From Emticicia sp. C21 (GTDB lineage: Bacteria; Bacteroidota; Bacteroidia; Cytophagales; Spirosomataceae): DNA of 64,000 bases. Positions within the stretch are counted from its first letter, which is position 1, and each line of letters opens with the position of its first letter. Where the stretch lies: positions 310,001 to 374,000 of the forward strand of contig NZ_QVMT01000003.1 in assembly GCF_003418935.1 (NCBI RefSeq), in the 5' to 3' direction. The notes below the pieces were generated by a model. It saw only the letters and a program-made list of their open reading frames with translations. It had not been told where the DNA came from and did no database searches. This document shows, in pieces, positions 16,819-26,052 of this stretch. The translations under genes and the position numbers were made by a program.

Positions 16819-19584
16819 TCACTGCCTGAATGAACAAGGCCTGTTACTGATTTCTGCTCTGAACACACTACTATTATCTACGCTAAAGCCTGCCTTGAGT
16901 GTGATACTTTTGGGTGCAAAATAATAAACTCTGCCATCACCCGTTAATTTTTCGGATGATTCTAAAAATGTCGATGAACTCTGTATTTTTGAGTCTGCGG
17001 TAGTACCGGTCAGGTTTGTGGGGTTATCACATTTTCTTAGGGTAAACCATTCCACACCATAAAATCTATCATCTGTTTTCATCAACAACTCATCGTCGTT
17101 TAGTGGGTACAAAACTCCGTCTCTATAATACTCATCTTCCTGTTTTTTTTCCAATAAGAGAATAGATTTGGTTCCTGTCTGAGTGCCATCGCTTGTATAA
17201 AGCTTTTTCTTATCTTCCCGCCATCCACCACCATAGGTCGTAAAAAATAGTTGTTGATTAGCACAGTAGAAGTTTTTGTAGACATTAGTTGGTACAATTT
17301 CCTCAGTTTCGCGTATCTGGGTAGTAGTATTATTGACAGGGTTATGTTTATACAAAAACGATTTTCCATAGTATTCCTCCTGATTTAATCCAAAAAAGAC
17401 TTCGTTGTTGCATTGGCAAAAATCCTTTATATCAGAAGTAGCGTTTGATACATCAAAAATCGCCACTGTCCCGGCAGTTGTTCCGTCTGATTTATAAACT
17501 TTGATTTTTCCATCACTAAAGGTATAATCAGAATAATAATAGTGGCTATTGGTGAAGTATATTTTTTCCAGATTTGAATTGGACGAAAATGGCAGATAAT
17601 AATGTCGGTTTGTTCCAGCTTCTGTCCCATCGGTTGTCCAGAGTTCTACTCCGCCTGAAATACTGGCGATAAACGCTAATTTGCCACGAAAGTTGGCATA
17701 TGTACGCATTATTCCATAAATATTAATGCTTTTTACGAGCGTAGGCGAAGAAATGCCACTTGTATATTTCAAGATTTTTGTACCGGTATTGGTGCCATTG
17801 AAAATGTACAGCTGCTGATTATACACAGCAATGCCCATATACCTATCAGATTGATTGAATTCCCTTATCGGAATTGTGCCTTCGGCAGTACCATCAGATT
17901 CCCATAATTGTCCGCCGTAAATCGAATTATCTGAAGTTAAAAAATAGAACTTATTATTAGTTTGTACAGTCTTTTGTGTAGTTAAAGAGCCGGAATAACT
18001 GGTAATAACCTGATATGTACCGGTGGCGAAGTCGATTTTTCGAACCTGATTATTCCTTAATAAGTATAGATTATTCTTGAAGGCAATGAAATTATAATAA
18101 TATCCCAGGTCTCCTATTTCTGCACCTCTGGTTCCTTCGGCCGTACCATCAGTTTCAAAAACTTTCCTGTAAGTACTGTCCAGGTTGTCGTAGGCTAGAA
18201 AATAAGATTTCCCTTGAGCATTCAGTAAAAACTCAGTTCTCGTACCCTTAGTAGTAGAATCCAGGTCTTTTACAATTTTTATGCTATCCTCTGTAACGGT
18301 GTATAACTCCTTACCATATTTACTGCTATTTGAAGGATTGAAACAGGCGATAATTTTATTGGCACTAAGGGTATACAGAATTGGCTCTGATACCGACGTC
18401 ATTTTATCTGTTACCATTGTAATGCTCAGCCCATCAGTTTTATAGATTTTTCCGGACAAAAGATAATAAAGACAATTATCGTGGGAATTATATACCATTC
18501 GGGTATCTTGCGGGAAACCGTTTCCTATTACTGTTCTGGTAGTGCCATTGGTTTTTATCAATTCTCCTGCCCAATTAGTATAATATATAAATCCGTCTCT
18601 GATAGCTAATTGGCCGTTATCTAAGAGGCCCAGACCTCTGTAGGTATCCATGAATTTAGTATTGGCATCGGTACCGTCTGTTATCCATATCTGGGTCTCT
18701 TGACGGTTGGTTAATAAAATCAGGACCTTATCTCCAAATGAATAAAGGTCATTAATTATAACTGAGGGACTAGGGGAGTTATCAAAGCTTAGGACATTTC
18801 TAAAGGCATACGTCCCAGCCTCGGTTCCGTCAGATATAAATAAATAAACCCCACTATTATTATAGCCCTCATATATAATCCGATTGCCTAGCCTGGTCTT
18901 GTTGTCGTAGATTGAGCCCGTTACTCCTTCCTCTTTTACTTTACGAGTACCAGCACTGGTACCATCAGAAACCCATAGTTCGTTCCTATTATATTGGTCT
19001 GCTGCCAGTGCAGTAAAAAATAACTGGTTATTTATTATTTGCAGGTAGGTTGGATTCTTAAAACTCTGGGTACCTCCCTGAATCTCAACACTTTCGTTTG
19101 TGATTTCATTATAATAGAAAAGTTTTCCGCTACTGTAATCAGTTCCGGCAGTGTAGTAAATTTTATTATCAAATTTAACTATATCACCCAGTTGTCTGGC
19201 ACTAGCCACTTTTTTTATATGAGGTGAGTTTAAATGAGCTACATATAGACCATTATTGGCTGATCCATCGTTAGCAGTGCCATAAAAGAATAGATAATCA
19301 TCAATTGAAATAAATCTGGTGAAGCTTGAGTATTTACCAAAAAGGTCGGACGAAGCGAAGTTCTCCATCTTGAGTCCATTATATTTCCAGAGCCTCAGTT
19401 TATAGGTTTCATCATTATAATTTCTATCAGCCTGAAAAACAATGGCTTTGTCTCCTGCATTTTGAATAGATATAATTCTTGAATCATTGGTTTGGGTATT
19501 AATATCCTTCAGCAGGTCAAAATGGAAGCTTGGTTGTGCCACCAAGGCATTAGAAAATAATAGTAGCAGCAGTACTTTTCTCAT
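16819..19584 (-). CDS. Secreted DGT-repeat protein, tandem paralogue
   Basis: About 921 residues, closely related to the next gene along its whole length. The start at 19584 (ATG) is preferred over the GTG three bases upstream. Signal peptide MRKVLLLLLFSNALVAQ, then repeats of (S/T)DGT..GT with ELWVSDGT, ELWTTDGT and QIWITDGT blades, and the same C-terminal coathanger-like domain ending in RPCSFRQ. The final CSFRQ/CTLRQ and single-cysteine pattern are shared by both copies. Probably exported and surface-associated; no enzymatic motif is visible. The pair appears to be a two-gene transcript starting upstream of 19584. Confidence 0.78.
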   Translation of the reverse strand: MRKVLLLLLFSNALVAQPSFHFDLLKDINTQTNDSRIISIQNAGDKAIVFQADRNYNDETYKLRLWKYNGLKMENFASSDLFGKYSSFTRFISIDDYLFFYGTANDGSANNGLYVAHLNSPHIKKVASARQLGDIVKFDNKIYYTAGTDYSSGKLFYYNEITNESVEIQGGTQSFKNPTYLQIINNQLFFTALAADQYNRNELWVSDGTSAGTRKVKEEGVTGSIYDNKTRLGNRIIYEGYNNSGVYLFISDGTEAGTYAFRNVLSFDNSPSPSVIINDLYSFGDKVLILLTNRQETQIWITDGTDANTKFMDTYRGLGLLDNGQLAIRDGFIYYTNWAGELIKTNGTTRTVIGNGFPQDTRMVYNSHDNCLYYLLSGKIYKTDGLSITMVTDKMTSVSEPILYTLSANKIIACFNPSNSSKYGKELYTVTEDSIKIVKDLDSTTKGTRTEFLLNAQGKSYFLAYDNLDSTYRKVFETDGTAEGTRGAEIGDLGYYYNFIAFKNNLYLLRNNQVRKIDFATGTYQVITSYSGSLTTQKTVQTNNKFYFLTSDNSIYGGQLWESDGTAEGTIPIREFNQSDRYMGIAVYNQQLYIFNGTNTGTKILKYTSGISSPTLVKSINIYGIMRTYANFRGKLAFIASISGGVELWTTDGTEAGTNRHYYLPFSSNSNLEKIYFTNSHYYYSDYTFSDGKIKVYKSDGTTAGTVAIFDVSNATSDIKDFCQCNNEVFFGLNQEEYYGKSFLYKHNPVNNTTTQIRETEEIVPTNVYKNFYCANQQLFFTTYGGGWREDKKKLYTSDGTQTGTKSILLLEKKQEDEYYRDGVLYPLNDDELLMKTDDRFYGVEWFTLRKCDNPTNLTGTTADSKIQSSSTFLESSEKLTGDGRVYYFAPKSITLKAGFSVDNSSVFRAEISNRPCSFRQ

Positions 19585-19690
19585 CACAGAGGTTATGTCA
19601 GGTTCAAGTCTTGAAATAAATAAGAATTTTGGAAAGAGGCAAGTAAATATACGTATAGAAGAATATTAATGAAAGCGCCAGTAAATAAAC

Positions 19691-19719
19691 TTGTGAAAAT
19701 GGAAATTGTATTAAATTTG
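19691..19719 (+). promoter_or_regulatory. Promoter of the DUF6157 gene
   Basis: TTG at 19691-19693, an 18-base gap and TAAATTTG at 19712-19719 match the Bacteroidota sigma-A pattern. Transcription would start about 17 bases before the ATG at 19743. Confidence 0.6.
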
Positions 19720-19742
19720 AAAAAACATAAAACCACAAGCTA

Positions 19743-20156
19743 ATGAAAACCCATACTGCAAACTATTATGATATATTCATAGAAATTGCTGATGATTGTC
19801 CGGTTGCTAATGGAGAAGTACCTCCCATAAAAGGTGATAACAAAACCGTAGCCAATATGCAGTTTGAAATGATTAGTAAGAATCCATACAAATATACTTC
19901 TGACGATGTTTTGTTTCAGGTTTTTGCTGATAAAAATGATTTGACAGAGTCAGAATACGCCGAAGCCAGAAAACAGTTTTTTTCAAAAGGACAAGCCTGT
20001 CTGCGAGCCTCACCACTAACCAAAAGATATGGTTGGGGTTTGCATAGTAACCATGAAGGTAAAATTGCCTTATATGCCAGCGACTCGCCGGAGTATGAAA
20101 AGTTTGTGAATGACAAAAGCCTGAAAGTGGTGAAGGCGATGAGGTCTAGTAGGTGA
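19743..20156 (+). CDS. DUF6157 family protein
   Basis: A soluble protein of 137 residues with the family's N-terminal YYDIFIEIADDCP and the central PLTKRYGWGLHSN motif. DUF6157 proteins are common in many bacteria, have no signal peptide and no known function. Length is typical. It stands alone with its own promoter, divergent from the DGT-repeat genes and convergent with the lipoprotein genes; a hairpin at 20169-20210 follows it. Confidence 0.75.
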   Translation: MKTHTANYYDIFIEIADDCPVANGEVPPIKGDNKTVANMQFEMISKNPYKYTSDDVLFQVFADKNDLTESEYAEARKQFFSKGQACLRASPLTKRYGWGLHSNHEGKIALYASDSPEYEKFVNDKSLKVVKAMRSSR

Positions 20157-20168
20157 GAATGCTTATCT

Positions 20169-20210
20169 CTGGTTCTGAAACAGCTTTACACAAATTGAGT
20201 TCAGAACCAG
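20169..20210. terminator. Hairpin between convergent genes
   Basis: An 11-bp perfect stem (CTGGTTCTGAA and its complement) with a 20-base loop lies between the stops of the DUF6157 and lipoprotein genes. Neither strand has a T-tract after it, so it may be a weak or non-intrinsic terminator. Confidence 0.4.
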
Positions 20211-20251
20211 ACAAGCTAAAGCGACAATTGCAGTTACTCTAAAAGTAGTTA

Positions 20252-21259
20252 TTAATCACATTGATAAGTCCATTCTGCACGACGGGTCAATGCTGACTTA
20301 TCATCAAATGATTCCTCCTTAATCATGTTCTTATGGCCATCATAAACGTAGACTGTGTAATACGATAATTTATTATCCCGATAAGAAGTTCTTTTCATAA
20401 TCAGCCCATTCTGCACTTCAACTATTGAATAGCCTGTCAGTATATTCTGACCATTATAATTACTGATTTTATAACTCTCACCTGTATATTCAAGGATTGA
20501 CTTCGACATTAGTGTGCCATCACCTTTATATTGCATCCCATTAAGTTGCTGGCCTTTAGAATTATATTCATTGGTAGAATAAATGTCAAGCACGCCATTG
20601 ACAAATTGGGATGATTTGGTTACCATACTCTGAGAATTATACTCATATAGATCTACTACTGTATTGCTGTTATCAAGATTGTACTGTATTTGTTTATAAG
20701 GTAAATTTGCTTCATTGTATTCTGTCTTTCTATAAGGCTTCCCATCAAAATGAGATAAAATTTCATAACCTTTCTCATTATAATCAGCAAAGTAGTAGGG
20801 TTTGCTAAAATCATAAAAAAACCATGTCTTTTTCTTCATTTTTCCATTGGCATAGTATTCATAAATAAGCTCTTGCTCTTTATTGAATACCCCTCCCGGT
20901 TGATTAAGCACATTTGACACCTGTCTGATTACCTGATTGTTGGCATTATAGGTATAGTCTGTTTCTGACCATTTTATATCCGAGCCCTGATACTTTGAAT
21001 ATCCAATAGCTTTCAACAGATTACCTTTCGCATCATACTCGTACTTAATAGTACTGAACGGCGTTTTGAATTCAATCAGTTGACCCGTTTTATCATATAA
21101 ATAAGTCTCATTAGCCAAGGTTTCATTGGTTCTTGCGTTGAGGTAAGTATAAGATAACTTTTTACAGGCAATCTCTGCTATTGGTTGGATGTCCGCAGAT
21201 TTCGGTTTGCAGGCAAAAACAAATACTGCCAGAAATAGGGTGGTAATAATTTTATTCAT
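20252..21259 (-). CDS. Lipoprotein with YD/RHS-like repeats
   Basis: 335 residues. An SPII lipobox (VFAC, Cys16) makes this a lipoprotein. The rest consists of about ten short repeats of the form (Y/E)YDA.GN(L/Q)....Y....., for example YEYDAKGNLLKAIGY and YNANNQVIRQV. They resemble the YD repeats of RHS and teneurin shells, or the MORN-like repeats of small Bacteroidota lipoproteins. It lacks the RHS core and any toxin domain. It lies 30 bases downstream of a paralogue and is very likely in the same operon. Role unknown. Confidence 0.7.
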   Translation of the reverse strand: MNKIITTLFLAVFVFACKPKSADIQPIAEIACKKLSYTYLNARTNETLANETYLYDKTGQLIEFKTPFSTIKYEYDAKGNLLKAIGYSKYQGSDIKWSETDYTYNANNQVIRQVSNVLNQPGGVFNKEQELIYEYYANGKMKKKTWFFYDFSKPYYFADYNEKGYEILSHFDGKPYRKTEYNEANLPYKQIQYNLDNSNTVVDLYEYNSQSMVTKSSQFVNGVLDIYSTNEYNSKGQQLNGMQYKGDGTLMSKSILEYTGESYKISNYNGQNILTGYSIVEVQNGLIMKRTSYRDNKLSYYTVYVYDGHKNMIKEESFDDKSALTRRAEWTYQCD

Positions 21260-21289
21260 TTTTTGAGGAACTGTTCTAGTAGAGTTGTT

Positions 21290-22288
21290 TTAATCACACT
21301 GATAAATCCATTCCTGACGCTCAGTCATTGCTGAATTATTATTAAATGTTGTCAGTTCAATCAGGTTTTTATGACTATCATACGCGTAAGTCATATAATA
21401 CACCAGCTTATTATTCTGATAAGCACTCCATTTCATTAATAAACCATTCTGTATTTCATTAATTTCATAACCTAAAAGCTGGCTCGGTCCATTATAGGTA
21501 CTAATTTTATAATTCTCTCCTGTATATTCGATAATATATTTCCTGCCAATAGTACTGTCACCATTATACTGAATCTGCATAATTAACTTGCCCTTGGCAT
21601 TATATTCGTAAGTCATATAACTATCGCGTACGCCATTGATAGATATAGTATATTTAACCTCAAGATTCTGGGTGTTATATTCATGAATTACTTCTGTTGT
21701 CTGATTATTGCTAGGATAGTACCCTGTTTGTTTAACAATCAAATCGGCTCCATTATATTCCGTTTTCAAGTATTGTCCGCTCCTATATTGAATTAAAATT
21801 TCTTTGCCTTTCTCGTTATAGTCAACAATACTGTCAGGTACAGGAAGTGTCAGATTAGTGGTGGTCTTCTTCTTCATCTTGCCGTTGGCATGGTACTCAT
21901 AAAGAACCTCAGTCTCTTTATCGAACATGCTTTGATAGTTATAAACATGAGTTATTTGCTTCACAAGCTGATTAGTGGCATTGTAGGTATTTTCTATTTC
22001 TGACAATTTTACCTCCCCATTCAGGTTCTGTGTATATTCAGTAGTTTTTAGCAGGTTCCCTTGGGTATCGTACGTATATCTGATAGTTTTGCCTAAACGA
22101 TTAAATTCAATCAGTTTACCTGTAATATCGTATACGTAATTTTCGCTTATCATTACTGTACTACCAATTATATCTTTATAAGATAATTTTCTACAGGCGG
22201 TTTCTTCTTGGGGTCTTATATCCTCCGATTTCGGTTTACAGGCAAAAACCAATCCTGCCAGAACTAAGGTGGTAATAATTTTATTCAT
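21290..22288 (-). CDS. Lipoprotein with YD/RHS-like repeats, tandem paralogue
   Basis: 332 residues, alignable along its whole length with the downstream copy: the same N-terminal MNKIITT(L)...VFACKPKS lipoprotein signal (Cys16), the same repeat layout and the same C-terminal (R)(A/Q)EW(T/I)YQCD. The number and order of repeats are conserved, so the pair comes from duplication of the whole gene followed by divergence, not from repeat shuffling. A TATTTTTG box on the minus strand at 22351-22358 probably starts the operon. Function unknown; likely anchored to the outer membrane facing the periplasm or surface. Confidence 0.7.
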   Translation of the reverse strand: MNKIITTLVLAGLVFACKPKSEDIRPQEETACRKLSYKDIIGSTVMISENYVYDITGKLIEFNRLGKTIRYTYDTQGNLLKTTEYTQNLNGEVKLSEIENTYNATNQLVKQITHVYNYQSMFDKETEVLYEYHANGKMKKKTTTNLTLPVPDSIVDYNEKGKEILIQYRSGQYLKTEYNGADLIVKQTGYYPSNNQTTEVIHEYNTQNLEVKYTISINGVRDSYMTYEYNAKGKLIMQIQYNGDSTIGRKYIIEYTGENYKISTYNGPSQLLGYEINEIQNGLLMKWSAYQNNKLVYYMTYAYDSHKNLIELTTFNNNSAMTERQEWIYQCD

Positions 22289-22350
22289 TTTGAAGAACTG
22301 TTTTAGTCAGATACAAAGCATTAAGTGAGGTATTGAGAGTAATCAAGGTA

Positions 22351-22358
22351 CAAAAATA
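22351..22358 (-). promoter_or_regulatory. Promoter -7 box of the YD-like lipoprotein operon
   Basis: The minus strand reads TATTTTTG (TAnnTTTG type), about 63 bases before the ATG at 22288. No well-spaced -33 box was found. Confidence 0.4.
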
Positions 22359-22576
22359 ATAAAATGTCTGATTCTGAAAAATTGCTCAAATCAAACCTAT
22401 GGGTACACAGCAGCCGTTTCCGGGATGAATCAACCTGCGTGGAGATTACGTCTATAGTCTGATTCTACCAGAAACCTGCCTGAATGCTTTGAAAACAGAA
22501 TGTTAAGCCGGAAATTTAAGGAAAGCCCGGTCGGGGACACCTAGTCTTGGGTGTTATTCACATAACGACTAATGCA

Positions 22577-22921
22577 ATGGAGGAAGAGAAAAGAAATGTC
22601 AATGCAGGTGGTAGAGGCATAACCGTCTATATACCGGAGTACGAAGAGCAAGCCTACAATTACTGTTTATTAGGGGCAACCAATGAAACTCTCGCTGAGT
22701 TTTTCGGGGTGTGTCCCGCAACCATAAAGAAATGGATGAAGAAATACCAGGGTTTTGGGGAGTCTGTCAGAAGAGGCAAATTAATGGCCGATATGAAAGT
22801 AGCAGGAAACCTTTATATAAGAGCGGTTGGGATCCTTACCAGCAGGTGGTTACACACGGAATTAAAATGCCGACAAAAAAACAAATTTTTTAGTTACTAT
22901 GGACGAAACCTTTTTGAATAG
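22577..22921 (+). pseudogene. Decayed phage terminase small subunit-like fragment
   Basis: From the ATG at 22577, residues 1-80 contain a helix-turn-helix (LAEFFGVCPATIKKWMKKY) and a downstream block, RGKLMADMKVAGNLYIRAVG, that fits phage terminase small subunits and related HTH proteins. After AVG the original frame seems lost: the expected continuation is found in another frame as PYQQVVTHGIKMPTKKQIF, ending at a TAG near 22893, while the first frame runs on for 29 unrelated residues. I read this as one frameshift near 22830 and early truncation. No other phage gene is adjacent. A strong terminator follows at 22967-22995. Confidence 0.5.
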
Positions 22922-22966
22922 GGGTAGCGATGTTTTGCCAGTAAGAGCTACTGAATCTGCGTCAGA

Positions 22967-22995
22967 AAGGTAGCCTCTACGGTGGCTACCTTTTT
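22967..22995 (+). terminator. Rho-independent terminator
   Basis: A 9-bp perfect stem (AAGGTAGCC and its complement) with an 8-base loop is followed directly by TTTTT. It ends the transcript of the terminase-like fragment before the tcdA promoter. Confidence 0.75.
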
Positions 22996-23068
22996 GGATG
23001 AGGGCCGTGATGGGTTAAAGATTATCAGAGTCACGGCTAAGGAGATGTTAAGCCCACCACGATTTGAA

Positions 23069-23086
23069 AAATCGTGATACATTATT
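23069..23086. repeat. Single palindrome, ACGATTTTTNAAATCGT family
   Basis: ACGATTTGAAAAATCGT occurs once here without a partner. Its TTTG (23073-23076) is placed exactly where the -33 box of the tcdA promoter should be, so the repeat appears to have been recruited into the promoter. Confidence 0.6.
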
Positions 23087-23104
23087 CATTTCTGCTTACC
23101 TTTG
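23073..23104 (+). promoter_or_regulatory. Promoter of the tcdA-coaX-lptC operon
   Basis: TTTG at 23073-23076, a 20-base gap and TACCTTTG at 23097-23104 form a good Bacteroidota sigma-A promoter. The -7 box overlaps the alternative TTG start at 23102, which favours translation from the ATG at 23138. Confidence 0.7.
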
Positions 23105-23137
23105 AAGATTATTAAACCTTACTACTCTTTAAAGAAT

Positions 23138-23929
23138 ATGCCTGCCTGGTTGTCTCGTTCCGAGTTGTTGGTCGGAAAAGAAGGAATTGATGCTTTACAA
23201 AGTGCTCACGTATTGGTTGTTGGCTTAGGCGGTGTAGGCTCGTTCGCAGCCGAATTTATCTGCCGCGCAGGTATAGGTGAAATGACTATCGTTGACGGCG
23301 ATGTAGTTGATCCAAGCAACCGAAACCGACAATTACCTGCCCTTGCTACCAATCATGGGGTATCGAAAGCTGATATTATGGCCGAGCGTCTGATGGCTAT
23401 TAACCCGGAATTGAAACTGCATGTAGTAAAGGAGTTTCTGACACCTGAAAAATGCCGTGAGATTCTGACCGTAAAATATGATTATGTGATGGATTGTATT
23501 GATAGCATTACGCCTAAGCTGACTTTACTATCAACGGCCTACGAGCAGCAACAGAAAATTGTGAGCTCGATGGGCGCAGGCGGGAAACTAGACCCAACCA
23601 AATTGGTAGTGGCCGATTTATATGATACTTACGAATGTCTGTTTGCGCAGTATGTACGCAAACGCATTAAGAAAATGGCAGTGAATTATGGTATTAAAGC
23701 AGTTTTTTCAACTGAAGCCGTGAAACGTAATTCGTTGATACTGACTGATGGCAGTAATTTTAAGCGTTCGGCCTATGGCACCATTTCGTATATCCCTGCA
23801 GCCTTTGGCGGAGTTTGTGCGTCTGTAGTTATCAGGGAATTGTTGGGGTATCCGATTGACATGGTGAAACGCCCGAAGAAAATCCGGAAGAAATCTAAAA
23901 AAGAGGGCATCAAAAAAACGGAGGAATAG
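23138..23929 (+). CDS. tcdA: tRNA threonylcarbamoyladenosine dehydratase
   Basis: A cytoplasmic E1-like enzyme that uses ATP to cyclise t6A to ct6A at position 37 of ANN-decoding tRNAs. It has 263 residues from the ATG at 23138; a longer TTG-started frame is rejected because the promoter overlaps it. The ThiF/MoeB/HesA Rossmann core is clear: ATP loop VLVVGLGGVGSFAAE, then IVDGDVVDPSNRNRQ, and a basic VRKRIKKMAVNYGIKAVFSTE segment, the tRNA-binding feature that separates TcdA from MoeB. The C-terminal (SAYGTISYIPAAFG)-type motif also fits. It is the first gene of an operon: coaX starts two bases after its stop. Confidence 0.85.
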   Translation: MPAWLSRSELLVGKEGIDALQSAHVLVVGLGGVGSFAAEFICRAGIGEMTIVDGDVVDPSNRNRQLPALATNHGVSKADIMAERLMAINPELKLHVVKEFLTPEKCREILTVKYDYVMDCIDSITPKLTLLSTAYEQQQKIVSSMGAGGKLDPTKLVVADLYDTYECLFAQYVRKRIKKMAVNYGIKAVFSTEAVKRNSLILTDGSNFKRSAYGTISYIPAAFGGVCASVVIRELLGYPIDMVKRPKKIRKKSKKEGIKKTEE

Positions 23930-23931
23930 CC

Positions 23932-24774
23932 ATGTTTGGAGTAGTTGACATCGGAAATACTTTTGCCAAAGTTGGCCTTTTTAAAGGCGATGAACTGATA
24001 GAAGTCAGCACAGGTCTGGAGATTGATGCCTTAGACGATTTCCTCACGTTAAAAAAAGTTAAAAAAGCCCTGATTTCGTCGGTTACGAAAAATCAACAGG
24101 AATTAGAAGCTATCTTTGAAGAAGTTACGTTCGATAAGCTGATTCTGAACCCATCGACCGCCTTACCGATTGAGAAAGATTATGAAACCCCACTGACTTT
24201 AGGGTCGGATAGACTGGCAGCGGCTGTAGGCGCTAATTTTCTGTATCCTGATACTCATTGTCTGATTATAGACATGGGTACAGCCATTAAATATGACTAT
24301 GTGTCTATTGATAACAAAGATGTGTATATAAGTGGAGAAAAGCCGAAAGGAGCGTTCAGAGGGGGGATAATTTCTCCAGGTATGCGGATACGATTTGAGT
24401 CGTTGCATACGTTTACAAAAAGATTGCCTTTAGTAGACACTGAGGGGATTCCACCCGGTGAGGCTCCACCTCTGATTGGTAAGAATACCAGAGCCTGTAT
24501 ACAAAGTGGTGTAGTGAACGGAATCATTGCCGAAGTACACGGAATGATAGAAAATTACAGAAAATTGGGTAAATGTCAGGTAATCTTGTGTGGTGGAGAT
24601 GCTTCTTTCTTTGAAAGTCAAATAAAAAAGTCGAACTTTGCGGGCTCATTTGAGATTGGCTCCCTGGAAAACACGCTGACAGCTCATACAAAAATTGAAT
24701 TGATACCAAATTTAGTCCTGATCGGGCTAAACCGAATTTTAAGATACAATGTTGAAAAACTTACTACTCCTTAA
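23932..24774 (+). CDS. coaX: Type III pantothenate kinase
   Basis: Phosphorylates pantothenate in the first step of coenzyme A synthesis; the type III enzyme acts as a dimer, needs a monovalent cation and is not inhibited by CoA. The ASKHA fold motifs are visible: phosphate-1 loop DIGNTFAKVGLF at residue 6, the pantothenate-binding LGSDRLAAAVGA near residue 92, phosphate-2 IIDMGTAIKYD near 110, and GGIISPG near 144, with ILCGGDA near 220. At 280 residues it is a little longer than usual (250). Its last 26 bases overlap the next gene, which implies coupled translation. Confidence 0.92.
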   Translation: MFGVVDIGNTFAKVGLFKGDELIEVSTGLEIDALDDFLTLKKVKKALISSVTKNQQELEAIFEEVTFDKLILNPSTALPIEKDYETPLTLGSDRLAAAVGANFLYPDTHCLIIDMGTAIKYDYVSIDNKDVYISGEKPKGAFRGGIISPGMRIRFESLHTFTKRLPLVDTEGIPPGEAPPLIGKNTRACIQSGVVNGIIAEVHGMIENYRKLGKCQVILCGGDASFFESQIKKSNFAGSFEIGSLENTLTAHTKIELIPNLVLIGLNRILRYNVEKLTTP

Positions 24775-26047
24775 TTTTTTTCTCGTTTGCACTTTCGTAC
24801 TTACTGATACTTACGCTCAAAAAGAATCCAGACTGACAGGTAATTCGCCTTATTCTGCTTTAGGCATCGGCGATATTAACTCTCCGGGGGCAATTGCCAG
24901 CGATGCCATGGGTGGTACGGGTTTAACTTTCGGCAATGGTATATATGTAAACACCCTTAATCCTGCCATGTTAGTGAAAACCCGTTTTGTGGCTTTCAAT
25001 ACAGGGATACGTGGGCAATACAGAACGATTTCGGATGGTACTAATTCGCAAACTGATTTCGGTGCTAACTTAAGCCATATAATGATGGCTTTTCCGTTAA
25101 AGCCTAAATGGACGATGTCGATAGGTTTAAGACCACATTCAAGTGTAGAACACGAAGCACGTTATACCGCACCTATTCAGGGAACAACCAATACAGTACA
25201 ATACATTTATAAAGGTCAGGGTGGTTTTTCAAAAGCTTCGGTAGGCAGTGGGCACATGATCGGGAAATCGTTGTATGTGGGTGCTGAAGGATATTATTAT
25301 TTTGGTAGTGTAAGCCGTGATACTACTTCGAGATTATTGCTGAATGATGGGGAGGATTATTACCTGCAATATAGAGACCGTATTAATGCGAATGGTTTCG
25401 GTCTGAAAACCGGATTTACCTGGAATCAGAAGATAAGCAAAAAATGGTTTCTGAATGTTGGCGGTACCTATGAATTACAAAGCAAACTGAAAGGTAGCCA
25501 GTTACGCAGCTTAACTACTTTGATAGAAGGCCAAAATGGTCCGACGATTCTGAAAAAACCTGATACTTTAAGTATGGGAACAGGTGGATTGACTTTACCG
25601 TCGTCATATACTTTAGGAATCAGTCTTGAAAGCCCGTTAAAGTGGATTTTTGCTGCAGAATACAGTAAGCAGGACTGGGCGCAATACCGCAATTTTCAGG
25701 GTAGAGCCGAAAGTAATCTAACCGGAAGTGAGAAAATATCAATAGGGGTAGAGTTTCTGCCTAAAGTTACTTCAACTGCTTATTTCGATCAGGTATTTTA
25801 TCGTATTGGCTTCCAGCAAATCAAGACGCCATATCTGATAAACTCTACTCAGGTAATGGACAGAAGTTTCACCCTCGGATTATCTACACCCTTGGGTTTC
25901 AGGAACTTAAGTTATATTGATTGGGGTTTCGCTATAGGTACCAGAGGAGTAACAGGCAATGGATTGATAAAGGAAAACTATTTCAAGGTTTCTTTAGGAT
26001 TTTCACTGGTTGACACCCGCTGGTTCATTAAACCTAGAGTTGATTAA
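24749..26047 (+). CDS. Outer-membrane beta-barrel protein (PorV/FadL-like)
   Basis: 432 residues with a signal peptide (LLLLNFFLVCTFVLTDTYAQ) and a long run of alternating hydrophobic/polar strands rich in Gly and aromatics (YSALGIGDINSPGAI, AMGGTGLTFG, WGFAIGTRG, NYFKVSLGFSL). The N-terminal SPYSALGIGD...AMGGTG signature is that of Bacteroidota outer-membrane porins related to the FadL/PorV group. It starts inside coaX and is followed five bases later by lptC, an arrangement that suggests an envelope function, but its substrate is unknown. It should not be called PorV itself without comparison to the T9SS component. Confidence 0.65.
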   Translation: MLKNLLLLNFFLVCTFVLTDTYAQKESRLTGNSPYSALGIGDINSPGAIASDAMGGTGLTFGNGIYVNTLNPAMLVKTRFVAFNTGIRGQYRTISDGTNSQTDFGANLSHIMMAFPLKPKWTMSIGLRPHSSVEHEARYTAPIQGTTNTVQYIYKGQGGFSKASVGSGHMIGKSLYVGAEGYYYFGSVSRDTTSRLLLNDGEDYYLQYRDRINANGFGLKTGFTWNQKISKKWFLNVGGTYELQSKLKGSQLRSLTTLIEGQNGPTILKKPDTLSMGTGGLTLPSSYTLGISLESPLKWIFAAEYSKQDWAQYRNFQGRAESNLTGSEKISIGVEFLPKVTSTAYFDQVFYRIGFQQIKTPYLINSTQVMDRSFTLGLSTPLGFRNLSYIDWGFAIGTRGVTGNGLIKENYFKVSLGFSLVDTRWFIKPRVD

Positions 26048-26052
26048 TAGCT

